A stretch of DNA of 50,931 bases from the NCBI GenBank assembly GCA_023485545.1, contig JAMCZI010000032.1:1-50931 (forward strand), written 5' to 3'. The translations under genes were made by a program, and so were the position numbers. Positions 33,011 to 41,224 of this stretch are shown here, piece by piece (the stretch's first letter is position 1; every line of letters begins with the position of its first letter). Origin of the DNA: Candidatus Martarchaeota archaeon. GTDB lineage: Archaea; Micrarchaeota; Micrarchaeia; Micrarchaeales; Micrarchaeaceae. The notes below the pieces were generated by a model that saw nothing but the letters and a program-made list of their open reading frames with translations, was not told the origin of the DNA and did not search any database.

Positions 33011-33370
33011 ATGGGCGACGTGAAAGTTAACATAAACTTTAATCCGGAGAGGATAGATGCGGGAAAGCGCGGGGAGGGCGAGGTGTTGATTGGACTTTCG
33101 AATGCTAGCAAGGACAAACTGTTCTGGTGCGAATGCGATGTACGCATAGACTCGCAATTTTCGCTGGCTATGGACAGGGACCTTAACGAGGGGAGAACGC
33201 GCATAGGGATAATAAAACCAGGGGGCTCCGCAAGCAAGCGCGTAAGGTTTTATACCAAACAGGGAAGCTACCCCGGAAAGTACAAAGTATCGGTCACCAT
33301 GTACGCCTATGATGAGGACGGTGCGATAGCGGAGCGCAGCGACATAGATACCGAGCTGGAGTGCAGGTAG
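33011..33370 (+). CDS. Hypothetical beta-sandwich protein
   Basis: 119 aa, start ATG with GGGGAGG 3 nt before it. The sequence alternates like an immunoglobulin/CARDB-type beta sandwich (VNINFNPERIDAGKRGEGEVLIGLSN; GKYKVSVTMYAYDEDG). There is no signal peptide, so it is probably cytosolic. Family not recognised. It is divergent from the regulator across the palindromic region and ends exactly where the convergent GH15 gene ends (0 nt). Confidence 0.75.
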   Translation: MGDVKVNINFNPERIDAGKRGEGEVLIGLSNASKDKLFWCECDVRIDSQFSLAMDRDLNEGRTRIGIIKPGGSASKRVRFYTKQGSYPGKYKVSVTMYAYDEDGAIAERSDIDTELECR

Positions 33371-34693
33371 CTACTCCTTTTGAAGCCTTATAATGCTGGT
33401 GCTCCAAATTCCGGGAGCAATAAGGCTAAGTACTGCCTCTATATATTCAGCATAGGACCATTCGAGCTCTTTTATAGTTTCGCCGTTGTTCCGCTCTAGA
33501 TCGCGAAGGCCAGCTTCATGGTTAGGGCTTTCTGGCTCCACCAGGACCTGCTCGGGCATGGAGTCGAAGTGATGCTCTAGCACGTGGGCTATCTTCCTCT
33601 CTGCGGCTGCTGAATTCCCGTTCCTTGCAAGATAGCTTGCACATTCCAATCCGAGAAGCAACCATCTTCCTCCTGTGAAATAAATGTCTCCAGGATATCT
33701 TGTTGGGAGTTCGTTGTTCCCAAAACGCCGCGAAATTATCTCTTCTATAGTTCTGCGCTCTATTTCGGGCCCGAGTTCGCCTTCAAGGAAGCGGCTGAAT
33801 ATGAAAAGCTCCGAAGAATCGACACCCGCAGCTGCAGATGCGCGCTGCTCATGTCCATGGGCGTATCTCATAAGCACGTTGTCTACGACGAAAGTATCCT
33901 TAAGTATCTGTATCGGGTCCTTGTCATGATACTGGTAGAATGTCTTCATTACGTCTTCGGGCTTTATGTTGGCGATGCCCTGCGATGCAAAGTACTCCAA
34001 GGCCTTCAGACCGGAATATATGCATGCGTAATCGTACGAGTGACGCTTGTCAAGATCCATTTCCCATGCGTTCGAGCTTTTCAAATCGTAAATTTTCGAC
34101 AGGTATTTTACAAGCTCGTTTGAATACCTGTTCAGCAGCAAGTTTGCGCTACGCGGCAGTTTCCCGAACATCTGGTATTCCTGCTTCAGCGCGAGTATTG
34201 TCAGGGGTATGGAATCGAACTGGCGTAGCCAACTGTCGCCGTAAGTTGTCTCGTTGGTATCTACCACTGGGAAGTCCCTTCCGTTAGAGGTAAAACGCTT
34301 GTCGCACAGCATCCCGTTCTCGTCCAGCCTGGCAGGAATATGGAAGCGGAGGTTGTAGAAATCAGGATCGCTGGAGAGCTTGTGGTTTGATTCGCCTATG
34401 GCTCCGATCCTAACCAGTATATTGCGGGAATTGAAGCCGTTGATTCTGTCAGCCGCCTCAAATGCCTCTTCCCCTTTTGAGAACATCTGCGTGCGGCGCG
34501 AGACGGAAGAATACCGCAGCAGCGCCATCGAAACAAAACTAGAATCCCTGAACCAGTGAGGGTAATACCAAGGATACCTCCTTGATGCAGACATAAATCC
34601 GTTCTCTTTTACTCCGGAGATTAGGTGCTCGACCGAGCGCTCTACACTTTCTGTAAGACTATTCGTGTAGTCTTTGGTGTAGGATAGGACCAT
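33371..34693 (-). CDS. GH15 glucoamylase/trehalase-like enzyme
   Basis: (alpha/alpha)6-barrel glycoside hydrolase, about 440 aa. RRYPWYYPHWFRDSSFVSMALLR is the substrate-pocket start of GH15. Further regions are TTYGDSWLRQFDSIPLTILALK, AWEMDLDKRHSYDYACIYSGL and the C-terminal PEQVLVEP...LEWSYAEYIEAVL, which holds the second catalytic acid. Expected to release glucose from alpha-glucans or trehalose. The ORF-track N-terminus (NINLFFIICF) mimics a signal peptide, but ATG 34693 lies about 23 nt from a TATA element, so I start there and expect a cytosolic enzyme. Confidence 0.88.
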   Translation of the reverse strand: MVLSYTKDYTNSLTESVERSVEHLISGVKENGFMSASRRYPWYYPHWFRDSSFVSMALLRYSSVSRRTQMFSKGEEAFEAADRINGFNSRNILVRIGAIGESNHKLSSDPDFYNLRFHIPARLDENGMLCDKRFTSNGRDFPVVDTNETTYGDSWLRQFDSIPLTILALKQEYQMFGKLPRSANLLLNRYSNELVKYLSKIYDLKSSNAWEMDLDKRHSYDYACIYSGLKALEYFASQGIANIKPEDVMKTFYQYHDKDPIQILKDTFVVDNVLMRYAHGHEQRASAAAGVDSSELFIFSRFLEGELGPEIERRTIEEIISRRFGNNELPTRYPGDIYFTGGRWLLLGLECASYLARNGNSAAAERKIAHVLEHHFDSMPEQVLVEPESPNHEAGLRDLERNNGETIKELEWSYAEYIEAVLSLIAPGIWSTSIIRLQKE

Positions 34694-34709
34694 CGTGACT
34701 GACCCGAAA

Positions 34710-34720
34710 CATATAATAAA
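34710..34720 (-). promoter_or_regulatory. TATA element of the GH15 gene
   Basis: catataataaa (plus strand) lies about 20-27 nt before ATG 34693 on the minus strand, fitting a leaderless transcript. The neighbouring AT run may also serve the divergent 174-aa gene. Confidence 0.45.
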
Positions 34721-34768
34721 AAAAAGATTTATATTCATTTGTCTGTTTTCAGATTGTAAGGTTTTGTA

Positions 34769-35293
34769 ATGGGAGGCACAACCTGGCTTGAAGCGCAGGC
34801 TTTTTTGATAAAGATTAAGGACGAGATGCTAGCACGGGCGCTTGACACGCTTGACATGGAAGTTAAGGCAGGCAGGGCTGCAATAAACGGCAGGCTGGTT
34901 ACTGCGGTGGAGCAGAACGATTCTGAGACGAAGATGTTCGTACTGGATAACATAGTTGGCAACGCTGACGCGATAATACACAGGCATTCACAGAGCATAG
35001 AGGAGCTTGAGAGCTCAGGCAGCCTTGACAGTAAAACGGTTGAGAGGATTGAGGAGTTGAAGAGATTTCTTCTTGCTGTAGGAAAGATGAAGATGCTGTA
35101 CGACTATTCTGTAGAACTCGGTAGTTGGGCGTCCGAATTGCAGGCGGATACACCAGGGAACAACGTCGATAGCATGCTACTGCACGGGATTACCGATTAC
35201 AGGAAGGAGATACTTGAATTCGTAAGAAAAAATCCAGGGGACGCATTTGACGATATTGAGATAGGAATAATGGTGTCTATTCTCGGAGGATGA
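34769..35293 (+). CDS. Hypothetical helical protein
   Basis: 174 aa, almost entirely alpha-helical by pattern (AFLIKIKDEMLARALDTLDMEVK; SKTVERIEELKRFLLAVGKMKMLYDYS), soluble and acidic. I do not recognise the family. Divergent from GH15 and followed 51 nt later by the pyrophosphatase, which has its own ribosome site. ATG 34769 has AAGGT 8 nt upstream. Confidence 0.75.
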   Translation: MGGTTWLEAQAFLIKIKDEMLARALDTLDMEVKAGRAAINGRLVTAVEQNDSETKMFVLDNIVGNADAIIHRHSQSIEELESSGSLDSKTVERIEELKRFLLAVGKMKMLYDYSVELGSWASELQADTPGNNVDSMLLHGITDYRKEILEFVRKNPGDAFDDIEIGIMVSILGG

Positions 35294-35344
35294 ATGCAAA
35301 CAAATATTATATGTTTATGTTGAATTTGTAGGTAGCGTGATTTC

Positions 35345-35869
35345 ATGAAACTTGGAGCCGGAAAGGATGCACCAGAGAAGGTGAACTCTTTCATAGAGAT
35401 ACCTATGGGCAGCAACATAAAATATGAGCTTGATGAGGAGTCGGAAGTGCTGAAGGTTGACAGGGTGCTCTTCACATCAATGGTCTATCCGTTCAACTAC
35501 GGATTCATACCTGGAAGCTGGGGAGAGGACAATGACCCGCTTGACATACTAGTCATATCAAACCAGCCATTCGCACCAGGAACATATATCGTTTCGAGGC
35601 CGATAGGCGTGGCCCACATGGAAGACGAAAACGGCAAGGACGAGAAGGTGATTTCTGTACCTGTTGAGAAGGTGGACCCGTATTTCTCGAAGATAAGGGA
35701 CATCTCTGACCTAGACGAAAGCGTGAGGAAGAAGATAATACATTTCTTTGAGCATTACAAGGAGCTAGAATCTGGAAAATGGGTCAAGATAACGGATTTT
35801 GGCAATGCTGAAGAAGCCAAAGACAAGATAAGGAAGGCAATACAGCGCGAAAAAGATAGAGAGCAATAG
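35345..35869 (+). CDS. ppa: Inorganic pyrophosphatase, family I
   Basis: Cytosolic Mg-dependent enzyme hydrolysing pyrophosphate, 174 aa, the usual length. [43 protein letters not shown] (with the metal-binding DxxDPLD) and [21 protein letters not shown] are diagnostic. Start context gtga-tttc-ATG. It is followed 8 nt later by a membrane protein gene. Confidence 0.97.
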   Translation: MKLGAGKDAPEKVNSFIEIPMGSNIKYELDEESEVLKVDRVLFTSMVYPFNYGFIPGSWGEDNDPLDILVISNQPFAPGTYIVSRPIGVAHMEDENGKDEKVISVPVEKVDPYFSKIRDISDLDESVRKKIIHFFEHYKELESGKWVKITDFGNAEEAKDKIRKAIQREKDREQ

Positions 35870-35877
35870 GTGTCCTA

Positions 35878-36540
35878 ATGGGATTCATGAAAAACATAAA
35901 TCTTGGGTGGAAGGTGTATTTCCATCCTTCATTCTTGGCTAAGTCGAAGATGAGCGTTGGTGACGCCCTCAAATTCTATTACCAGAATACAATCGTACCC
36001 GCAATAATATTCATCATAATAGGGGCAGCTATGATTTCGTTGGGGATATCGTCATACGGCAGCACGATATTCGGAGGCAACGCCGCTTTCCTGGCTGGGA
36101 TAGGGGCCGTAGCTATTGTGCTTGGACTTGTATATTTTTGGGTTCTTGTGCCTATAAGCATATTCATAAACGCATTCATATACCAGTTGGTGGGGTACAA
36201 CCTGCTCAAGATATTCGACAAGAATTATGATAGAAGTTTTGCTGCGGTAATGTTTGCAGAGCTTCCAATGATGCTGCTGTACTGGGTTGTTGCCATACCT
36301 ATAGTTGGAATAGCAGCGCTTGTTGTTCTTTCGGTTTGGAGTATGGTTGTACTAATAGTTTCGCTTGCTGCGCAGCACAAAGTGAAGAGGACTGACGCAG
36401 TAGTGGCAATACTTGCAGCAATGCTGCTTGTGTTTGCACTGACAGCAGTAATTTTTGCATTTACGTACATTTTCGCTTCTGCGGCTTTGCTTTCAAGGGC
36501 CGGAGTAGGTGCAGGAAGCTTTACTATGCCGTACCAGTGA
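35878..36540 (+). CDS. Yip1-like multispanning membrane protein
   Basis: 220 aa with about five transmembrane helices. The N-terminal KNINLGWKVYFHPSFLAKSKM and the AVMFAELPMMLLYWVVAIPIVGI repeat-like segment resemble the Yip1 family of archaeal and bacterial membrane proteins. No catalytic motif. AGGTG is 5 nt before the ATG. Between ppa and a CDP-alcohol transferase, so a membrane or lipid role is possible but unproven. Confidence 0.75.
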   Translation: MGFMKNINLGWKVYFHPSFLAKSKMSVGDALKFYYQNTIVPAIIFIIIGAAMISLGISSYGSTIFGGNAAFLAGIGAVAIVLGLVYFWVLVPISIFINAFIYQLVGYNLLKIFDKNYDRSFAAVMFAELPMMLLYWVVAIPIVGIAALVVLSVWSMVVLIVSLAAQHKVKRTDAVVAILAAMLLVFALTAVIFAFTYIFASAALLSRAGVGAGSFTMPYQ

Positions 36541-36570
36541 TTGATCAGTACACAACAAATAGGTAAGCAG

Positions 36571-37218
36571 ATGAGACTTGCAGATGCGACAACGCTTTTC
36601 AGGACCGCGCTGATATTCCTTGTCGCATATCTAGTGCTGATAAAGTTCCCCGGATACGTCACAGTGGCGATAATAGCGATAGCTATGCTTCTTGACGCAG
36701 TAGACGGCTATTTTGCAGTTTGGGAAGTCAGCAAAGGCAAGGTTGGCTTCGTGAGGTACATAAATGGTGCTGCCCTTGGGAACAAGGAAGCAAGGGAGGA
36801 GATACACAGGTACAAGCTTGAGGTTTCAAAGGTCTCGAAGTTCGGTGCTAGGATAGACATAGCGGGGGACAGGGTAGCAGAGTACGTGCTGTGGATACTT
36901 TTCACATACCTGCACCTGATACCGCTGATAATATTGCTGCTTGTTGTCGTTAGGCATTCATTCGCAGATGCGTTCATGGGGGCGAAGGGCACATCTTCGA
37001 AGATGAAATCAAAGTTTGCAAACGTAGTCTACAAATCGAACGCGAGCCGTGGTGCAATAAACATAGTTAAGTTCCTGACGTTCAGCTATCTTGTGCTTGA
37101 GTTCGTCTACAGCTATCCTGTGGTCATAGGCTACGCTTTGGTAGGCATATTGTTCGCGTTCATAATGTTGCGCGGTGCGGCGGAGATATACGAAAGTGTG
37201 CTGAACGATAAGGATTGA
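36571..37218 (+). CDS. Divergent CDP-alcohol phosphatidyltransferase
   Basis: Integral membrane phospholipid synthesis enzyme, about 215 aa. The family motif is recognisable but split: DAVDGYFAV at 42-50 and GARIDIAGD at 92-100 supply all four aspartates. Between them lie about 33 extra residues, and the usual Arg of the A-R pair is Val50. ATG 36571 (AGGTA upstream) is preferred over TTG 36541, which would abut the previous stop. The four Asp make activity possible; substrate cannot be read from sequence. Confidence 0.82.
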   Translation: MRLADATTLFRTALIFLVAYLVLIKFPGYVTVAIIAIAMLLDAVDGYFAVWEVSKGKVGFVRYINGAALGNKEAREEIHRYKLEVSKVSKFGARIDIAGDRVAEYVLWILFTYLHLIPLIILLLVVVRHSFADAFMGAKGTSSKMKSKFANVVYKSNASRGAINIVKFLTFSYLVLEFVYSYPVVIGYALVGILFAFIMLRGAAEIYESVLNDKD

Positions 37219-37223
37219 GATTA

Positions 37224-38132
37224 TCACTTTTCAAGATAAGGCCTGCATACTTCAGCGAGAATACCTGAGAGTTCAGGAGAATCGTTTGGCATCTCCGGCC
37301 GCAGATAGCCCTTGCCAAGCTTTGAGCAGTATTCCTTGGTCTCGATGTCAAGATCGTACAGCACTTCAAGATTGTCGGACACGTATCCTATTGGAGCGAA
37401 TGCAAAGGAGTCACATTCGGACTTGTGCTCCTCCAGCTTGGATGCAATATCTGGGCCAAGCCACCCGTCTCTTCCGGCGCCGCTCTGGAACGCGAAATCG
37501 TACTTCTTTATTCCGCAAGCACGGACTATTGACTCTACAGTCTCCGTCAGCTGGGCCTGGTATGGATCACCAGGTGACATGGCAGCTTTCGGTAGGCTGT
37601 GAGCAGTGAAAATTACAAACGTGTCATCACTTTCGCCAGCAGTGCATTTTGATATCCTAGAAGCCCACATCTCCGCAAATCCAGGGGCATCATACCACTT
37701 TCCCACCATCTCAACTTTGGCATGGCCTTCCAGCGCAGAGACAAGCGGATCCATGTATCCGGGTATGCTAACAGAAGAGTACTGAGGGGAGAGAGCTATC
37801 CCTATGACCTCTGTTATGTTGCCGAAAGAACGTATCCTTTTCGCAGATTCGGCGATCTTTGGATATGCATGCTTCATCCCTACGAAGACACGTATGTCCT
37901 CGCCGTATTCCATGAATAGTGCGTGTTCAAATGACAGGGCCTGTTTCTCCGTAACGGCCTTTATTGGCGAAATTCCTCCTATGGCTGCGTACCTTTTCTT
38001 TAGTGCAAGAATCTCATCATCCGATGGCTTGGAGCCGTGCTTTATGTCGGCCAAGTATGCCCCTGCGTCATCCAGGCTGCTTGGCGATCCGTAAGCCATC
38101 AGCATCACCGCGGTGTCTTTGAGCATGCGCAT
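37224..38132 (-). CDS. hemH: Ferrochelatase
   Basis: Inserts Fe2+ into protoporphyrin IX or coproporphyrin III. 302 aa, the short soluble form, with MLMAYGSPSSLDDAGAYLADI at the N-terminus, the catalytic His in VIFTAHSLPKAAM, and the conserved Glu in GYVSDNLEVLYDLDIE. SPQYSSVSIPGY is another family block. No [2Fe-2S] cysteines at the C-terminus. Many archaea make haem by the sirohaem route and lack this enzyme, so bacterial origin is possible. It is divergent from an ABM-domain gene. Confidence 0.94.
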   Translation of the reverse strand: MRMLKDTAVMLMAYGSPSSLDDAGAYLADIKHGSKPSDDEILALKKRYAAIGGISPIKAVTEKQALSFEHALFMEYGEDIRVFVGMKHAYPKIAESAKRIRSFGNITEVIGIALSPQYSSVSIPGYMDPLVSALEGHAKVEMVGKWYDAPGFAEMWASRISKCTAGESDDTFVIFTAHSLPKAAMSPGDPYQAQLTETVESIVRACGIKKYDFAFQSGAGRDGWLGPDIASKLEEHKSECDSFAFAPIGYVSDNLEVLYDLDIETKEYCSKLGKGYLRPEMPNDSPELSGILAEVCRPYLEK

Positions 38133-38247
38133 GATTTATACTTGGCTGAAACACCCTAAATATTTATCCGTTAACATGAAGGCATTTCAAGGTAAAAGTT
38201 TTCTGCACATATGCTTTATATCTTCTATGAGTAATTTCACTGATATT

Positions 38248-38541
38248 ATGATAAACGTTGGTCTGTATTATAGGGTGAAGCAGGGGCATGAGGCGGAATT
38301 CGAGAGCATGTTTGGCGATGTTATCGAGCATCTTAAGGGGGCTGCATCAGGCATCAGGGACGCAAAGCTCTACAAGCAAATAGGAGGGGAATCCGAATAC
38401 ATGATATATACGGAGTGGGAGAGCATGGAGTCCTTCAAGAAATTTGTACAAAGCAGTGAATTTCACAGCACAACACAGAAGGGAAGAGAGATAATAGATG
38501 GAATGCCGAAGCACAGGGTATTCAAGGAGGAGACTGCCTAA
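38248..38541 (+). CDS. ABM-domain (dimeric ferredoxin-like) protein
   Basis: 97 aa from ATG 38248 (MINVGLYYRVKQGHEAEFE); the ORF track begins 45 codons earlier. The pattern of the antibiotic-biosynthesis-monooxygenase fold is clear: first strand, GHEAEFESMF helix, IYTEWESMESFKKFVQSSEF. Members include haem-degrading IsdG and many enzymes of unknown role. By hand alignment the IsdG Trp and His fall on Phe66 and Thr76, so haem cleavage of the IsdG type is doubtful despite the neighbouring ferrochelatase. A TATA-like ctttatatc lies about 30 nt upstream. Confidence 0.85.
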   Translation: MINVGLYYRVKQGHEAEFESMFGDVIEHLKGAASGIRDAKLYKQIGGESEYMIYTEWESMESFKKFVQSSEFHSTTQKGREIIDGMPKHRVFKEETA

Positions 38542-38857
38542 GGATCCCCAATGCCTTCCTGTACAGCTCGGCCGTTTTTTTGTAAACCGGTATGTAGACT
38601 TTGTCGAGAAGCTTATACTCGATAGCGTATATCAATGGTGCAGCAATCAGTACTGACGCCGAGAGCACTATTTCTATGCCAGTCCCGGAGATGCTTGCAA
38701 TTGCTGGCAATTTGATTAGGGAATGCCCGGCGAAGGTTATGCTCCCACTTCGCGCAGACTCGTAAAGATAATAGCGCGATGTCACGGAGCCCAGTGCCAA
38801 ATCTGCGAGGGCCAAGTCCGCTGCAGCCAGGCGCTTCAATGTTTTGCTTTGTGGCAT
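38522..38857 (-). CDS. Hypothetical small membrane protein
   Basis: 111 aa. N-terminal half is Ala/Leu-rich (RLAAADLALADLALGSVTS), followed by a hydrophobic segment about 52-78 (ISGTGIEIVLSASVLIAAPLIYAI) and a basic C-terminus. Possibly one or two membrane passes. No family recognised. Its 3' end overlaps the ABM gene by 20 bases in convergent orientation. Confidence 0.65.
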   Translation of the reverse strand: MPQSKTLKRLAAADLALADLALGSVTSRYYLYESARSGSITFAGHSLIKLPAIASISGTGIEIVLSASVLIAAPLIYAIEYKLLDKVYIPVYKKTAELYRKALGILRQSPP

Positions 38858-38904
38858 AGGTATAATCCGTGCTACGAGATATTTACATCTTTTGCGAGGG
38901 AGTC

Positions 38905-39966
38905 TTACACGTTTCCTCCGCTTATTATTGCTACGCTTTTCCCCCTCAGATGCGGCTTGAGCAAATCATAGGCGGCTATAGTTGCGGCAGAAGCGAGCTC
39001 TATAGTTATTCCATAATCCTCATTCATGCGTCTCTGCGCTTTGGCCATCGAAGCCTCGCTTACTGATACAGCTGTTCCTCCATTCAGCCTGAGCTGCTCT
39101 GCTGCCATGTCCCCGAATGTCGGGTACCCGACAGCTATAGCGTCTGCTGATGTCGCTGGAGCGATATAGCTGACTTTTCCGTTTAAATTGAATGACTTTG
39201 CGAACGGATTACACCGCTCTGACTGCACGGCTATGACTTTTGGCTGGCGCTTTATAGATCCTGCTGCCTCCATCTCATTGAGCGCCTTTAGAGTGCCGCT
39301 CAGCAGAGTCGCGTTCCCTACTGGAACTATTATGTTTGATACGTCCTTTGCGCTGCTTATTATTTCGTATGCGATTGTCTTCTGCCCTTCTTTCCTGTAG
39401 CAGTAATCTCCGGTTATGAAGGCGCCAGTCTTTGCGGAATATTTCAGCGCCTCTTTCTGCGCTCCGGTAAAGTCCCATTTGCCCCTGGTTATTACGGCGT
39501 CGTGCGTTGACCTTATCTCTTCTATCTTGTCCCTGTTCGCCTCCCTGCTCACAAAAATCCTTGATTTTATCCCGTAGAGCTTGGAGTAGTATGCGACAGA
39601 GTACGCCATGTTGCCTGTCGAGGCGCAGGCGACCTCGTCGAAACCATACTCCTTTGCCTTAGCAACCTCTATAATCGAGCCCCTGTCCTTGAATGAGTGC
39701 GTGGGATTCTCGGTTTCGAGCTTGTACAGGAGCTTTTTGTCCTCTGCATCTGTAAACATTTTCGTCATTCCGACTTCGTACCTCCTGTATTTTCCGTCAG
39801 GAAGCACACCAGAAAAATCCCAGAACGAACCTCTCATCTGAGATAGAACTTTCGGGGCAGATTTGTAGACTACTTCGAGGAAAGATCCGCAAGCGGTACA
39901 CACCTGGCTCTTGTGCGATGGCCCATACCTGTGGCCGCAGTTTGTGCAAACAAGATTGTACTTCAA
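38905..39966 (-). CDS. thrC: Threonine synthase-like PLP enzyme
   Basis: Fold-type II PLP enzyme of about 353 aa, converting O-phosphohomoserine to threonine. An N-terminal zinc-ribbon-like CTNCGHRYG...CTACGSF precedes the PLP lysine motif NPTHSFKDRGS, the ACASTGNMAYSVAYYSKLYGI phosphate site and VPVGNATLLSGTLKAL. The ORF track starts at 40026 inside citrate synthase; TTG 39966 is chosen because AGGTAA, including the upstream stop, lies exactly 4 nt before it, and it begins KYNLVCTNCG, typical of archaeal ThrC. Confidence 0.92.
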   Translation of the reverse strand: MKYNLVCTNCGHRYGPSHKSQVCTACGSFLEVVYKSAPKVLSQMRGSFWDFSGVLPDGKYRRYEVGMTKMFTDAEDKKLLYKLETENPTHSFKDRGSIIEVAKAKEYGFDEVACASTGNMAYSVAYYSKLYGIKSRIFVSREANRDKIEEIRSTHDAVITRGKWDFTGAQKEALKYSAKTGAFITGDYCYRKEGQKTIAYEIISSAKDVSNIIVPVGNATLLSGTLKALNEMEAAGSIKRQPKVIAVQSERCNPFAKSFNLNGKVSYIAPATSADAIAVGYPTFGDMAAEQLRLNGGTAVSVSEASMAKAQRRMNEDYGITIELASAATIAAYDLLKPHLRGKSVAIISGGNV

Positions 39967-39970
39967 TGCA

Positions 39971-41119
39971 TTACCTTTGCTCAATGGGCACATATTTGAG
40001 GTCCAGCGGCCCTTTATAGTAATCAAGCGGGCGTATCAGCCTGTTGTTGTTCCAGTATTCCAGCATGTGGGCACACCATCCAGGCATCCTGCTCACCGCG
40101 AACAGCGGCGTGAATATCTCTATCGGTATGCCTATGTGCCTGTACACTGGACCGCTGAAGAAATCTACGTTCGGCCATATATTATGCGATTTGCCAAGCC
40201 GCTCGACCATAATCTTTTCTGCAGCAAGAGCTATGCCGGAGAGGTTCTGGACTTCTTCGGTAGAATCGGACTGGAGCTTCATCAGGTATTTCTTTATTAT
40301 CCTTGCCCTTGGGTCGTATGTCTTGTACACCCTGTGGCCGAAGCCCATCACGCGCTCCTTGCTTGACAGTATGCCGTTTATGTAGCTCTCGGTATTCTCT
40401 GGCTTGCCTATGTCGTACAGCATCTTCAGGGCACGCTCGTCCGCGCCTCCGTGGAGAGGCCCCTTGAGCGTGCCTATACCGGATACCACTGCGGAATACA
40501 AGTCGGATAGGGTTGCCCCAGTGACTATAGTAGAGAACGTGGAGGCGTTAGAGCTATGCTCCGCATGCAGCACCATCATCAGATCCAGCATCTTCGCCTT
40601 TTCGGGCTCGGGCTTCTCTCCCTGAAGCATGTAAAGGAAGTTTTCTGCATGACCAAGCGCCTTGTCAGGTTCGACGTATTTCGCGCCTATAGAAAACCTT
40701 CCTATCGCCGCCACTATGCTTCCTGTCTTCGCAATTAGCCTTGCCGATTTGCGAAAATTTGCTTCAGGCGCCGCATCATCCGCCTCCTTGTCGAGCGACG
40801 CTTCCATCGACACGGCAGTGCGCAGGATATGCATTGCATGGCTTTTCCCAGCTACAGATTTAATGTATTCTAGAACCTGGGGCTCGATGTTCCTGTTTGA
40901 GGCAAGCAACGAGGAAAACGACTCAAACTCTGGTTTTGTGGGGAGCTTTCCGTAAAGGAGCAGGTAGGAAACCTCCTCGAAACTGGAATGCTCGGCAAGA
41001 GTTTCTATTGGGTAGCCCCTATAGTAGAGCTTGCCTTCGGTCCCGTCGACCTTGCATATCATGCTCTCGGCAAAATAGACCCCTTCAAGACCTAGGTTTA
41101 TGCTTTCTTGCTCAGCCAT
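39971..41119 (-). CDS. gltA: Citrate synthase
   Basis: First enzyme of the TCA cycle (oxaloacetate + acetyl-CoA to citrate), 382 aa, as in archaeal and Gram-positive forms. Conserved blocks: LHAEHSSNASTFS (His), GPLHGGADERALKML (His), MGFGHRVYKTYDPRA (His/Arg) and PNVDFFSGPVYRHIGIP (Asp). A TATA-like ctataagta about 30 nt upstream drives it. It diverges from Mqo, which makes its substrate oxaloacetate. Confidence 0.96.
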   Translation of the reverse strand: MAEQESINLGLEGVYFAESMICKVDGTEGKLYYRGYPIETLAEHSSFEEVSYLLLYGKLPTKPEFESFSSLLASNRNIEPQVLEYIKSVAGKSHAMHILRTAVSMEASLDKEADDAAPEANFRKSARLIAKTGSIVAAIGRFSIGAKYVEPDKALGHAENFLYMLQGEKPEPEKAKMLDLMMVLHAEHSSNASTFSTIVTGATLSDLYSAVVSGIGTLKGPLHGGADERALKMLYDIGKPENTESYINGILSSKERVMGFGHRVYKTYDPRARIIKKYLMKLQSDSTEEVQNLSGIALAAEKIMVERLGKSHNIWPNVDFFSGPVYRHIGIPIEIFTPLFAVSRMPGWCAHMLEYWNNNRLIRPLDYYKGPLDLKYVPIEQR

Positions 41120-41224
41120 TCTACCACTGGATTAACTTTGATTGAAAATACTTATAGCTTATCGTGATATGCTTTGCGCGCTTACGGTTAATTATATCTT
41201 TTTAACGCTAAATTTAATGATGCG

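Noticed and set aside
34693-34738. N-terminal signal peptide on the GH15 enzyme
   Set aside because: The hydrophobic stretch is read through the AT-rich promoter; a TATA box sits inside the proposed coding part.
38248-38541. IsdG-type haem monooxygenase
   Set aside because: Hand alignment places Phe and Thr at the catalytic Trp and His positions; only the fold is supported.
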